Notes: generated from the letters alone by a model not told the origin. Positions 1 to 8,270 are shown, numbered from the stretch's first letter. The stretch is DNA of 64,000 bases from CAZCQP01 sp964500895 (GCA_964500895.1 CAZCQP010000005.1:25596-89595); one strand, 5' to 3'. Numbers and translations are program-made.

Positions 1-117
1 TAATGAATGATAAGTGTATACGTTGAATCTTCAGTTTTTTACTTCACTTACTATATCGGCAGCATTTTAGAAAACTTTAGCTAATTTTTAAAATTTTGGA
101 AAATAATTTTGCTTTTT

Positions 118-762
118 TTATAATGTACGTAATACTGCCATGATAATGAGCAAAGCCCCGGAAACAAAAACCCATGCCCGCCCGGCGGGCACTTTTTTCC
201 CCACAGAAAGCCCGGCAGACAAAAAGATAAATTGCCCGCAAGCCACCCACAAAGGAATGAACAGTCCTTTAAAACCCATAACCCCCATGGCAATGCCTGC
301 ACCCAAAGAATCCATAGACAGTGCCAGTCCAATGTACAGTGCTTCTAAAGGTTCAATGCTATTGGAATGGTCCAAGTCACCTTGCTGGGGGTGCCGGATA
401 ACGGCTATGGAAATGCCCAAAGACTTAATGAGCAGCCGGCACACGGTGTGTTCTGTGCGCATTTCTGGCGGTATGTCACTGTTGCCCCGTGCCTCTTTTT
501 TAGAGGTATCCCCAAGCCCTTGGATAATGACCCATACACCCATGGCCAAAAGCAATAACACCCCAATCCAGTTGGCTGCCCCTTTTGGCAAAAGCACTTC
601 CAGCTCGCCCCCCAAAAACATAGAGGCCCCTGTAATCAGCGCCGAAATAACAGAGATGATGAACCTGGCCTGAAAAGACATTTTAATTTTGCGAACACCG
701 TAAGACACACCAATGCCCAAAGCATCAATGCTTACAGAAATGGCGAAAAGTGCTGCAACCAT
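118..762 (-). CDS. ytaF: MntP/YtaF-family membrane protein (sporulation-type YtaF)
   Basis: A 214-residue polytopic membrane protein with about six hydrophobic segments. It carries two related halves: an N-terminal SIDALGIG motif (Asp13) and a second SMDSLGAG motif (Asp151). This internal duplication is typical of the MntP/YtaF family of putative metal exporters. YtaF members are called sporulation membrane proteins, but their substrate is unproven. An in-frame GTG lies 9 bases further upstream; I chose the ATG at 762 because AAAAGGAG sits 8 bases before it. The gene is divergent from the P-type ATPase. The family call is good; function in sporulation rather than Mn2+ export is inferred from similarity to YtaF. 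Confidence 0.8.
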   Translation of the reverse strand: MVAALFAISVSIDALGIGVSYGVRKIKMSFQARFIISVISALITGASMFLGGELEVLLPKGAANWIGVLLLLAMGVWVIIQGLGDTSKKEARGNSDIPPEMRTEHTVCRLLIKSLGISIAVIRHPQQGDLDHSNSIEPLEALYIGLALSMDSLGAGIAMGVMGFKGLFIPLWVACGQFIFLSAGLSVGKKVPAGRAWVFVSGALLIIMAVLRTL

Positions 763-890
763 TAGCCTCACTCCTTTTCTTGCTCTACTGCTTGCACTTT
801 TATACTATGAGCTTGGCATAACTTTTGCTTCAATAAAATATACATATGGGACAAGGATACTTACGATATTTACAAAGGAGAGATGTACCA

Positions 891-3566
891 ATGACATGGA
901 GCAATGAACAGACCGAAGACGTTATCGGGCGTTTAGGCTCGGACGGATTGAAAGGGCTAAGCAGCCGGGAAGCGGAGGCCCGGCAGGTGACTTACGGGCA
1001 AAACAGGCTGGAGCAAAAAAAGAAAACGCACCTTCTGATACGTTTTTTCATGCAGCTGAATGATTTTATGATTGTGGTGCTGTTGTCGGCGGCCGCAGTG
1101 TCTTTTGTGGTGTCTTTGCTCAACGGCACCCGGGATTTTTTGGATCCTCTCATTATATTAATGATTGTGGTGCTGAACGCCGTTCTGGGGCTTGTGCAGG
1201 AATATAAGGCTGAAAAGTCTTTGGAAGCACTGAAACAGCTTTCCTCCCCCACAGCCAAAGTTATGCGTGACGGCCATGTCACCACGGTGGACACCCACGT
1301 GCTGGTGCCGGGGGACATTCTGGTGCTGGAAACCGGGGATTTGGTTCCCGCAGATGCCCGGCTGCTCACGGCTGTTCACTTAAAAACAGAGGAATCCGCC
1401 TTAACCGGTGAATCGGAGCCGGTGGACAAGGTAACGGACAAGCTCAACCTTGAAGGTTCCTTGGGTGACCAAAAGAACATGGTATTTGCAGGCAGCAGCA
1501 TTGCCTACGGCCGGGGCACAGCCATTGTCACCGCCACGGGAATGTCCACAGAAATGGGCAAAATTGCCGGCATGATGATGGAGGAAGACAAAACCCCCAC
1601 CCCCCTGCAAAGAAAGTTAGAAGCCACCGGCAAGACCTTAGGGTTGGCCGCCATGGGCATTTGCGCAGGCATTTTCTGCATCGGTCTTTTGCGCCAGCTG
1701 CCCCCCTTTGACATGTTCATGACCAGCGTAAGCCTGGCGGTGGCGGCCATTCCAGAAGGGTTGCCAGCCATCGTCACCATTATGTTGGCCCTAGGGGTTC
1801 AACGTATGGCCAAAGAAAACGCCATTGTACGCAAACTGCCCGCCGTGGAAACCTTAGGCAGTGCCAACGTGATTTGCTCCGATAAAACGGGCACCCTCAC
1901 CCAAAATAAAATGACCGTGGTGGACATTTTCGCCCCCTCAAACCCGGCCACCCCTTTAACTGCCGATGACAAAACGGCGTTAAAACGCAGCGTTTTACAA
2001 CATGCCACCCTGTGCAACAACACCGTGGTGGAAGGCATCGGGGAGGATAAAACCTATTTGGGTGACCCTATGGAAACTGCTTTGGTGCGGGCGGCCTTTA
2101 AAATGGGGGTGGATAAGCTTCAGGTGGAAGCAGAATGGCCCCGGGTGGGTGAAATGCCCTTCGATTCAGGCAGAAAACGGATGAGCACCATCCACCGCAC
2201 CCCCCAAGGGGATTATTTGGTTATCACCAAAGGCGCACCAGAAATCTTACTGAAACGTTGCACCCAATACTACCCCCACCCAGGCAAACCAGCTGCCTTT
2301 GACGGCCAAGCCCTTCGTATGGCGCTTAAACAAAATGAAGCCATGGCAGAACAGGCACTGCGGGTGCTGGGGGTGGCTTGCAAACGGGTGGCTACCATGC
2401 CCACCTCGGAAGAGGCCGCCGAAAGCGGACTCACCTTTCTTGGGTTGTTAGGGCTTATTGATCCCCCAAGAGAAGAAGCCAAAGCCGCCGTAGCCACCTG
2501 CAAAGCCGCTGGTATCAAGCCCGTGATGGTCACCGGGGATCACCTGGCCACAGCCGTGGCCATTGCCGGGCAGCTGGGCATCATGCAGCACGGAGACAAA
2601 GCCATGACTGGGGCAGAACTTTTAGGCATGGACCAAGAAGAACTGGAAGCTGTCATTAATCAGGTATCCGTCTTTGCCCGGGTGTCTCCAGAGCACAAGG
2701 TGCGCATTGTGAAAGCTTACCAAGCCCATGGCCATGTGGTGGCCATGACCGGTGATGGCGTGAACGACGCCCCTGCCCTGAAAGCAGCAGACATTGGCTG
2801 TGCCATGGGCTTAAGCGGCACAGACGTAGCCAAAAGCGCCGCCGACATGGTGCTGACTGACGACAATTTCGCCACCATTGTGAAGGCAGTGGAGGAAGGC
2901 CGGGGCATTACCCAGAACATTCGCAAAGCGGTACACTTCCTGCTTTCCAGTAACATTGGGGAAATCATCACCATTTTAACGGCCATTGTGCTGGGGTGGG
3001 CCACGCCCCTTCTGGCCATTCATCTGCTTTGGGTGAACCTGGTGACCGATGCCTTGCCCGCCATTGCCCTTGGTCTGGACCCTGCCGCCCCAGACACCAT
3101 GCGCCAAAAGCCGCTGAACAAGCAAACCAGCTTGTTTTCCAACGGCCTGTGGGGGCAAATTGTTTGCGAAGGGCTCATGATTGGATTTTTGGCCCTCATC
3201 GGCTTTGGAGTGGGCACCCTATACTTTGATGTAGGAGACAGCCATGCCGTGGGGCGCACCATGGCCTTTGCCACCTTGAGCATTTCTCAGCTGGTACACG
3301 CCTTTAACATGCGCAGCGAACATTCTTTGTTCACCATCGGGCTGTCCGGCAACATGTATCTGGTGGGCGCCTTCGGGGTGGGCCTGCTGTTGCAAAGTGC
3401 CGTCATCATGGTAGCACCCTTGGCTGCCGCCTTTAAGGTAACCCCCTTAAACAGCCTGCAATGGCTGGTGGTGGCCGGGTTGAGCCTGATGCCCTTGCTG
3501 CTGGTGGAAAGCCAGAAATTTTTCACAAACAAAAGAATAAACCTGGTAAATTTTGACTATAGTTAA
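891..3566 (+). CDS. P-type Ca2+-transporting ATPase (SERCA-like, P2A)
   Basis: An 891-residue cation pump. In order it shows an N-terminal cation-ATPase domain, the actuator TGES (residues 172-175), the PEGLP ion-binding helix (288-292), the phosphorylation motif SDKTGTLT with Asp331, the hinge GDGVND (621-626), and NLVTDALP in the C-terminal membrane block (about 715-722). PEGLP plus NLVTD are the signature of type IIA calcium pumps, so ATP-driven Ca2+ export is likely. An ATG at 846 is in frame, but the ATG at 891 is preceded by AAAGGAG at 874-880 and begins the protein where the family normally begins. All catalytic motifs are intact. It may be cotranscribed with the yaaL-bofA genes that follow. 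Confidence 0.93.
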   Translation: MTWSNEQTEDVIGRLGSDGLKGLSSREAEARQVTYGQNRLEQKKKTHLLIRFFMQLNDFMIVVLLSAAAVSFVVSLLNGTRDFLDPLIILMIVVLNAVLGLVQEYKAEKSLEALKQLSSPTAKVMRDGHVTTVDTHVLVPGDILVLETGDLVPADARLLTAVHLKTEESALTGESEPVDKVTDKLNLEGSLGDQKNMVFAGSSIAYGRGTAIVTATGMSTEMGKIAGMMMEEDKTPTPLQRKLEATGKTLGLAAMGICAGIFCIGLLRQLPPFDMFMTSVSLAVAAIPEGLPAIVTIMLALGVQRMAKENAIVRKLPAVETLGSANVICSDKTGTLTQNKMTVVDIFAPSNPATPLTADDKTALKRSVLQHATLCNNTVVEGIGEDKTYLGDPMETALVRAAFKMGVDKLQVEAEWPRVGEMPFDSGRKRMSTIHRTPQGDYLVITKGAPEILLKRCTQYYPHPGKPAAFDGQALRMALKQNEAMAEQALRVLGVACKRVATMPTSEEAAESGLTFLGLLGLIDPPREEAKAAVATCKAAGIKPVMVTGDHLATAVAIAGQLGIMQHGDKAMTGAELLGMDQEELEAVINQVSVFARVSPEHKVRIVKAYQAHGHVVAMTGDGVNDAPALKAADIGCAMGLSGTDVAKSAADMVLTDDNFATIVKAVEEGRGITQNIRKAVHFLLSSNIGEIITILTAIVLGWATPLLAIHLLWVNLVTDALPAIALGLDPAAPDTMRQKPLNKQTSLFSNGLWGQIVCEGLMIGFLALIGFGVGTLYFDVGDSHAVGRTMAFATLSISQLVHAFNMRSEHSLFTIGLSGNMYLVGAFGVGLLLQSAVIMVAPLAAAFKVTPLNSLQWLVVAGLSLMPLLLVESQKFFTNKRINLVNFDYS

Positions 3567-3624
3567 GGTAAGGCCAAGTACGTAAACTTTGGCCTTCAAA
3601 CTAAAGTTAAAAGGAGGCGGTTTT

Positions 3625-3909
3625 GTGGAAACCATGCCTTTGGAACCACACCTGCCCATAAAAACGCCCAAAACCAAGGGGTTCACATTAAAAAAACAGC
3701 GAGACTTTATCACCAGTGAAGACGCAGAACTGATTCAAGCCTTAAACAGCGTGCTGAAAGACTTGGATGTAGCCCGGCAAAGTTTTGACTTAACCAACAA
3801 CGAGGCGCTGACAGACAGTTTCATTTTTGAAATTATGGCTTTAAACAAGCGGTATGAGTATTACTTGAAGCAGTGCAAAGAAAGGGGACTTGTGGCCGGC
3901 GGGAGGTGA
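3625..3909 (+). CDS. yaaL: YaaL-like DUF2508 protein
   Basis: A small, soluble, charged, mostly helical protein of 94 residues with an FIFEIMALNKRYEYYL segment near its end. It matches the DUF2508/YaaL family of unknown function. The start is the GTG at 3625, 7 bases after AAGGAGG (3611-3617). The ATG at 3634 is also possible, and the longer ORF from 3589 has no ribosome site. The gene lies 4 bases before bofA. The yaaL-bofA order is also found in Bacillus (recR-yaaL-bofA), which supports both calls. Confidence 0.75.
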   Translation: METMPLEPHLPIKTPKTKGFTLKKQRDFITSEDAELIQALNSVLKDLDVARQSFDLTNNEALTDSFIFEIMALNKRYEYYLKQCKERGLVAGGR

Positions 3910-3913
3910 AGAC

Positions 3914-4174
3914 ATGCCTTCATCACAGGTCATCGTTTGGATGATTATTTGTTGCATTATCTTTTTAGTGTTGCTGTTGTTCGCCCGGCCTTTGCGGTTT
4001 GTGGCCCGCACGGCAACCGGGGCGCTTATCGGGGCGGTGTGCATGGCCATCATGAACACTGCACTCACCCCTTTCGGGGTGTCCGTGGGTATTAACCTTA
4101 TTACAGCGCTTATTGTGGGGTTTTTAGGAGCCCCCGGCTTTTTAACCTTGTATGTGGCAGCATTTATTTTGTAA
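3914..4174 (+). CDS. bofA: BofA, inhibitor of pro-sigma-K processing
   Basis: An 86-residue integral membrane protein. It has an N-terminal hydrophobic helix, a basic stretch (FARPLRFVARTATGA) and two further hydrophobic segments ending in GAPGFLTLYVAAFIL. The GAPG motif near the C-terminus is characteristic of BofA. In sporulating Firmicutes BofA sits in the outer forespore membrane and restrains the SpoIVFB protease, delaying activation of sigma-K in the mother cell. GGGAGGTGA directly before the ATG at 3914 overlaps the yaaL stop codon, so the two genes are probably translationally coupled. A strong terminator follows at 4179-4218. Confidence 0.88.
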   Translation: MPSSQVIVWMIICCIIFLVLLLFARPLRFVARTATGALIGAVCMAIMNTALTPFGVSVGINLITALIVGFLGAPGFLTLYVAAFIL

Positions 4175-4178
4175 GGGC

Positions 4179-4218
4179 TTGGGAAACTTTTTCACAAAAG
4201 TTTCCCAATGCTTTTTTT
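4179..4218 (+). terminator. Rho-independent terminator after bofA
   Basis: A perfect 13-bp stem (4179-4191 with 4196-4208), a 4-base loop TCAC and then a run of seven T. It ends the ATPase-yaaL-bofA transcript and overlaps the last codon of the convergent kinase gene. Confidence 0.85.
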
Positions 4219-5032
4219 AATTAGAAAGTTCTACCTGCACCATATGGTCGAAATAAAAATCTTCTTGCAGCCGGTTTCCGGTAGACATGCCACCCCTTTG
4301 CACCACGGGTATATACACGGCCAGGCTTGTGCTTTCGGGCAGCGCTTCTACAGTGATGTGCAAATTGATTAAATCCGCCAGTTGTTTCACCACCATCACC
4401 CACAGCAACCCTTTGGGAATTGGCCCAGTACTGGTGGAAGCCCGCCGATTTTCAAATACAATTTTTAAATAATCTCTATCAAAAAATGAACCACGGTCTA
4501 AAATGGTAATGACAAAAAACTCACCCTCAATTGCCGTTTTTAAAAACACTTTGCCGTCTCCGTTACAGCGCCTAAAAGCGTCGGACAGCAAATTCAAAAT
4601 AATACGTTCAATAATTTGCCCATCTGTGCTCACCATGCAAACAGGGGTGCGGCAAGTGAAAATTAATTCTAAATTTTTACGTTTTGCCAAAAGCCCAGCC
4701 GCTTTTGCAATGTTGGTTACCAGAGCAGTCAGGTCGTAGTCGCAAATATCCGGGTTCATGTCCCCTTCCACAAGCCTATGGCTGTCGCAGGCGTCATTCA
4801 TCAGCTTAATCACTTGGAACCAGTTGCTTTTAATGTCTTCCAGGCATTGCTTAACCATTTCTTTTTTAAAAAAATTGTGCTCCATCAACTGCAAATTCAA
4901 GAACATCACGCTTAAAGGGGTTCGCATGTCCTGAATAAATTTTTCGTAGGGCGGCTGATATTTGTGTTCTGCCGGACTTGTTTCATGGCTATCATCTAGG
5001 GTCAATTGAACAGAATCGGTAAATGGGTCCAC
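4217..5032 (-). CDS. Degenerate sensor histidine kinase (probable pseudokinase)
   Basis: The protein aligns with the HisKA plus HATPase_c core of sensor kinases, but its key residues are altered. Where the H-box reads SHE-LRTPL, this protein has IQDMRTPLS, so the phospho-accepting His is Gln. The N-box reads NLLSDAF instead of NLLSNA. The G1 box reads DRGSF instead of DxGxG, and the G2 region reads PKGLLWVMV instead of a GLGL loop. No membrane segment or sensor domain is visible. The frame stays open to a TTG at 5215, but a promoter lies at 5132-5160, so I favour the GTG at 5032 (after AAAGGTGG), giving about 271 residues. The start is uncertain. A regulatory or scaffolding role is inferred. 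Confidence 0.7.
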   Translation of the reverse strand: MDPFTDSVQLTLDDSHETSPAEHKYQPPYEKFIQDMRTPLSVMFLNLQLMEHNFFKKEMVKQCLEDIKSNWFQVIKLMNDACDSHRLVEGDMNPDICDYDLTALVTNIAKAAGLLAKRKNLELIFTCRTPVCMVSTDGQIIERIILNLLSDAFRRCNGDGKVFLKTAIEGEFFVITILDRGSFFDRDYLKIVFENRRASTSTGPIPKGLLWVMVVKQLADLINLHITVEALPESTSLAVYIPVVQRGGMSTGNRLQEDFYFDHMVQVELSN

Positions 5033-5131
5033 CAAAAAACCACCTTTGCAGATTTTAAAATTCACATTATGGGAAATACCAAAAACGGCTTCACTTCTTT
5101 GGGCATTATTAACAGTTTCTACCACCGCTAC

Positions 5132-5160
5132 AGTATACCATGGTATACAGTAAAATTCAA
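5132..5160 (-). promoter_or_regulatory. Promoter with overlapping palindromic operator for the degenerate kinase gene
   Basis: On the minus strand, TTGAAT (5155-5160) and TATACT (5132-5137) are separated by 17 bases. A perfect 16-bp palindrome, GTATACCATGGTATAC (5133-5148), overlaps the -10 box and spacer, where a repressor would block polymerase. The promoter lies inside the longest form of the kinase ORF, which argues for a downstream start codon. Confidence 0.5.
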
Positions 5161-5208
5161 CAATTTTTCCTAAAATTCGACAAAGTTTTTTAAAGCTTTT
5201 TACCCTGC

Positions 5209-5237
5209 TTGACAAGCATTAAAATCTGTAGTAAATT
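5209..5237 (+). promoter_or_regulatory. Sigma-A-type promoter for the phosphatase gene
   Basis: TTGACA (5209-5214), a 17-base spacer and TAAATT (5232-5237) lie about 70 bases before a 15-codon leader ORF and 114 bases before the phosphatase start. Confidence 0.55.
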
Positions 5238-5306
5238 TTAGGTATTGTTCAATAAAATAACAGAAGAAAAACCTTACATCTATTCACCATACAGGAGGGC
5301 TATAAG

Positions 5307-5354
5307 TTGGACATTATTTATGAAGGTGCTTTTCAGCGCACGGTGGAGCAATGA
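5307..5354 (+). CDS. Possible 15-codon leader ORF coupled to the phosphatase
   Basis: A TTG codon at 5307 follows AGGAGGG with a 7-base gap, the best ribosome site in this region. The frame encodes about 15 residues (starting MDIIYEGAF) and stops with TGA at 5352-5354, overlapping the phosphatase ATG at 5351 as ATGA. The phosphatase itself has only GGAG two bases before its ATG, so its translation probably depends on ribosomes finishing this leader. I do not recognise the peptide. It could be a leader or the remnant of a lost upstream gene. Confidence 0.4.
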   Translation: MDIIYEGAFQRTVEQ

Positions 5355-5956
5355 GCGGGGGTAGGCGGTTACATTTGGTGCGGCATGGCTTAACCCAGGC
5401 CAACATCGACGACATGTACTGCGGGCATACGAACCTTCCCCTGTCTGAACCGGGCAAAGCCGCCATTACGGCTTTAAAAGAACAGGGCATTTACCCCAAC
5501 GCCACAAACTTAACCATGCATTTTTATGCTTCGGCTTTACGCCGCACCCAGGATACGTTGGCCCATATTTACGGGCCTGTAGACATGACCGTGCTGGAAG
5601 CTTTTAATGAGATTCACTTTGGGGACTTTGAAATGCGGCACTACGACGAACTCAAAGACGACAGCAGCTATCAAGCGTGGGTTGCTGGGGACGATACGAC
5701 CCCCTGCCCCGGCGGGGAAAGCATGGCGGTATTTAAGAAGCGGGTGATTGCCGCTTTTGAGCAGTTTGCTACAGAAATGGAAGCCCGTCCCCCTCAAGAG
5801 GAAACATTGTTGGTAGCCCACGGCGGGGTTATTTCCGCCATCATGGGCCATTACTTTGGGGTTAAAGAGCATTTTTACGAATGGATGCCCCACAACGGGC
5901 GGGGTTATACCCTAACCATTGAGCATCGCGTGCCCACCGGCTATGTGGTCATCTAA
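5351..5956 (+). CDS. Histidine phosphatase superfamily protein (phosphoglycerate mutase/CobC-like)
   Basis: A 201-residue cytosolic enzyme with the catalytic LVRHGLTQAN motif at residues 9-18. The His in this motif becomes phosphorylated. The acid catalyst lies in the FNEIHFGDFEMR segment, and the second His in LLVAHGGVISAI. These are all the residues needed for phosphoryl transfer in this family, which includes 2,3-bisphosphoglycerate-dependent mutases, alpha-ribazole phosphatase and broad phosphatases. The sequence does not decide between them; no cobalamin genes are nearby. Translation appears coupled to the short leader ORF overlapping its start. A terminator follows at 6022-6048. Confidence 0.82.
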   Translation: MSGGRRLHLVRHGLTQANIDDMYCGHTNLPLSEPGKAAITALKEQGIYPNATNLTMHFYASALRRTQDTLAHIYGPVDMTVLEAFNEIHFGDFEMRHYDELKDDSSYQAWVAGDDTTPCPGGESMAVFKKRVIAAFEQFATEMEARPPQEETLLVAHGGVISAIMGHYFGVKEHFYEWMPHNGRGYTLTIEHRVPTGYVVI

Positions 5957-6021
5957 AGCAATTGTGCCCAGCTATGGGCAACCATAGGGGGCGATTCCAT
6001 ATATCTCGCCCCCCCCAATTT

Positions 6022-6048
6022 AAGCTTTCATGTTGAAAGCTTTTTTTT
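6022..6048 (+). terminator. Rho-independent terminator after the phosphatase
   Basis: AAGCTTTC pairs with GAAAGCTT across a 5-base loop, followed by eight T. A second GC-rich hairpin (GGGGGCGA with TCGCCCCC) lies just before it at about 5987-6016. Confidence 0.8.
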
Positions 6049-6126
6049 ATTGCGTACAAGCACGTAAACCCTTACAAAAGGATATGATTGAAGGAGGTAT
6101 AGAAAACCAAATGAAGGACTGATGGT

Positions 6127-7944
6127 ATGGGAGCAATTTATGGATTTGCCAGGATAACCCCTGAAAGCACATTAAGCGGTGAAAAAGCCAGCGAAACCTT
6201 GAAAGCCATGGGCAGTACCCTTGCACACCGGGGCAACCACATGCATCACGAGCTAGAGGACGGCATTGGCCTGGGCATGAACCAGGATAGCCCAAACCCT
6301 GGTGACGTGACCCACCAACGCTACTGGGTGGCAGCGGACGCTGAAATATACAACACGGCTGAATTGCGACACCTATTAAGTTCTAAAGGCTTCCAGTGCA
6401 AAACCAGGGACGAAGCCGAACTGATTTTAGGTTGTTTTCTACATTACGGCAAAGAATGTGCCACCGTCATTAACGGCATATTTGCTTTTGCGGTTTGGGA
6501 CAGGGAGACCCACCGGCTCTTTTTGTGCCGGGACCGGCTGGGCATCAAGCCCTTGTTTTATACGCTTACAAAGGATGCGCTGGTGTTTGCTTCCGAGCTG
6601 AAGGGGCTGCTGAAATACCCCGGCGTGCAGGCACAGCTGGACGATGCCGGTTTGTGCGAAATTTTCGGTTTGTTCCCCTCCAGAACCGAAGGCAACGGGG
6701 TGTTTAAAAACGTGCGGGAAGTGAAATTCGGCCATTTTGTACAGCTTACGGAAGGCCGGTTCACGGAATGCCGTTACTGGGATGTTTCCAGCGTGAAAAA
6801 TGACTTTACTTACGAGGAAGCGGTGGCCCACACCCGTTATCTGGTGCAGGATGCGGTGCAACGGCAGATGAAGGCCCAAAAGCCCGTTTGCTCCTTTTTA
6901 TCCGGGGGCATAGACTCCAGCATTGTAACGGCCATTGCTGCCAAAACTTTGGCAGAGCAAGGGGAGGTCTTGCCCACCTTTTCCTTTGATTACGAAGAAA
7001 ACGATACTTACTTCCAGGCCAACGATTTCCAGGGAGACACCGATGGCAAATGGGCCAAACAAGTGGCCGGGCTATACAACACCCAGCACCAGGTCATCAC
7101 CTGCCCCATTGAAGCGCTGGCAGACAGCCTGTACCCGGCAGTTGTAGCCCGGGATTTGCCCGGCATGGCAGACGTAGACAGCTCCCTTTTATACTTCTGC
7201 AAGGAAGTGGGCAAAAACTACGGGGTGGCCCTTACCGGGGAATGCTCCGACGAGCTGTTCGGCGGGTACCCCTGGTTCCACAGCGGGGAAGCCCTAACCA
7301 CCCGAAAATTTCCATGGATTCGCCATACAGACGTGCGGAAATCCCTGCTTTCCCATGATTTGCTGTCCCGGCTAGACATTGACGGCCATGTGCAACAGCA
7401 ATACAATGAAACCTTTGCGGCTACCCCTTTGCTGGAAGATGATGACCAAGACACGGTGAATCGCCGTGCCATGGCATATTTGAACTTGAAATGGTTTATG
7501 CCCAACTTGGTGGACCGCACAGAACGGATGGGTGCCCAAGCCGGGGTTTCTGGGCGGGTGCCTTATGCAGATTACCGCATTGCTGCCTTCTTGTGGAACC
7601 TGCCCTGGGAAATGAAATGCAACGGCACCCCCAAAAGCCTGCTGCGGGAAGCGTTCAAAGACCTGTTGCCCCAAGCACTAATTGAACGCAAAAAAAGCCC
7701 GTTCCCCAAGACGTACCATCCGGGTTACGTTCAATTGCTCATTGAACGGCTCATGCATGTGCTGCACGACCCCCAATCTCCCATTTTGGCATTTGTGAAC
7801 AAAGAGGCGGTGGTTGAATTTTTAACCATGCCGGTACAATACGGAAAGCCCTGGTACGGCCAATTGATGGCCGCACCCCAGCTGATGGCCTTTTATTTGC
7901 AGCTGGATTACTGGCTGCGGACGTATCATGTAACCATTGTATAA
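6127..7944 (+). CDS. asnB: Asparagine synthetase-like protein with a degenerate glutaminase domain
   Basis: A 605-residue two-domain AsnB-type protein. The C-terminal synthetase domain is intact in appearance: the PP-loop SGGIDSS (249-255) binds ATP, and GECSDELFGGY (361-371) matches the family. The N-terminal class II glutamine amidotransferase domain is not. It begins MGAIYGF where active enzymes begin MCGI-GF, so the nucleophilic Cys2 is Gly. The glutamine-binding NGEIYN reads DAEIYN (71-76). HRG (34-36) and the Asp near 95 are kept. The protein is therefore expected to use free ammonia, or another nucleophile as in beta-lactam synthetase and lasso cyclases, rather than glutamine. No partner glutaminase is adjacent. 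The start codon is fixed by the conserved N-terminus; AAGGAC lies 7 bases upstream. Confidence 0.85.
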   Translation: MGAIYGFARITPESTLSGEKASETLKAMGSTLAHRGNHMHHELEDGIGLGMNQDSPNPGDVTHQRYWVAADAEIYNTAELRHLLSSKGFQCKTRDEAELILGCFLHYGKECATVINGIFAFAVWDRETHRLFLCRDRLGIKPLFYTLTKDALVFASELKGLLKYPGVQAQLDDAGLCEIFGLFPSRTEGNGVFKNVREVKFGHFVQLTEGRFTECRYWDVSSVKNDFTYEEAVAHTRYLVQDAVQRQMKAQKPVCSFLSGGIDSSIVTAIAAKTLAEQGEVLPTFSFDYEENDTYFQANDFQGDTDGKWAKQVAGLYNTQHQVITCPIEALADSLYPAVVARDLPGMADVDSSLLYFCKEVGKNYGVALTGECSDELFGGYPWFHSGEALTTRKFPWIRHTDVRKSLLSHDLLSRLDIDGHVQQQYNETFAATPLLEDDDQDTVNRRAMAYLNLKWFMPNLVDRTERMGAQAGVSGRVPYADYRIAAFLWNLPWEMKCNGTPKSLLREAFKDLLPQALIERKKSPFPKTYHPGYVQLLIERLMHVLHDPQSPILAFVNKEAVVEFLTMPVQYGKPWYGQLMAAPQLMAFYLQLDYWLRTYHVTIV

Positions 7945-7952
7945 AAATATAA

Positions 7953-7994
7953 AAAGGGGCTGGAGAACTTTTGAAAAAGTTCTCCAGCCCCTTT
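7953..7994. terminator. Bidirectional terminator between asnB and the crh-like gene
   Basis: A 20-bp stem (7953-7972 with 7975-7994) flanked by A and T runs on both sides. It can end transcription of the rightward asnB gene and of the long leftward cluster ending at 8010. Confidence 0.88.
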
Positions 7995-8009
7995 AAAAAG
8001 CTTGTCCTT

Positions 8010-8270
8010 TTATGATAACTTGCCGTCCCTTAAGAATCTTTCCAGCGCTTCCACGGCTTGGGCTTCGTCTTCCCCTTCGGCGGAAATGGTGATGGTGTTG
8101 CCGTCCAGCACGCTTAAAGAAATGATGCCCATGATGCTCTTTCCGTTAATCATTTTGTTATCCAGCTGCAAACGGACGTTGCTTGAAAATTGGCTGGCTG
8201 TTTGCACAAACAGTGCCGCAAGACGGGCCTCAAGGCTAACTGCTGCCACTACCGTTTTCTCCGTCATCAT
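8010..8270 (-). CDS. crh: Crh-like HPr-family regulator lacking the PEP-phosphorylation histidine
   Basis: An 86-residue HPr-fold protein. The HPr active-site GLHARPAA reads SLEARLAA, with Glu14 in place of His15, so it cannot accept phosphate from Enzyme I. The regulatory site NGKSIMG is intact (Ser45, equal to Ser46 of HPr). That is the pattern of Bacillus Crh (Gln15, Ser46): a protein phosphorylated only by HPr kinase that acts as a cofactor for CcpA-type catabolite control. HprK is encoded in the same cluster, and crh follows whiA in Bacillus too. AAGGAG precedes the tandem ATGs. The gene overlaps the end of whiA by 35 bases. Glu rather than Gln at this position is unusual. Confidence 0.82.
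   Translation of the reverse strand: MMTEKTVVAAVSLEARLAALFVQTASQFSSNVRLQLDNKMINGKSIMGIISLSVLDGNTITISAEGEDEAQAVEALERFLRDGKLS

Noticed and set aside
6111..6122. Three-codon ORF (ATG AAG GAC TGA) between GGAGG and the asnB start
   Set aside because: The gap from GGAGG is too long and three codons are no evidence of translation; the conserved AsnB N-terminus fixes the start at 6127.
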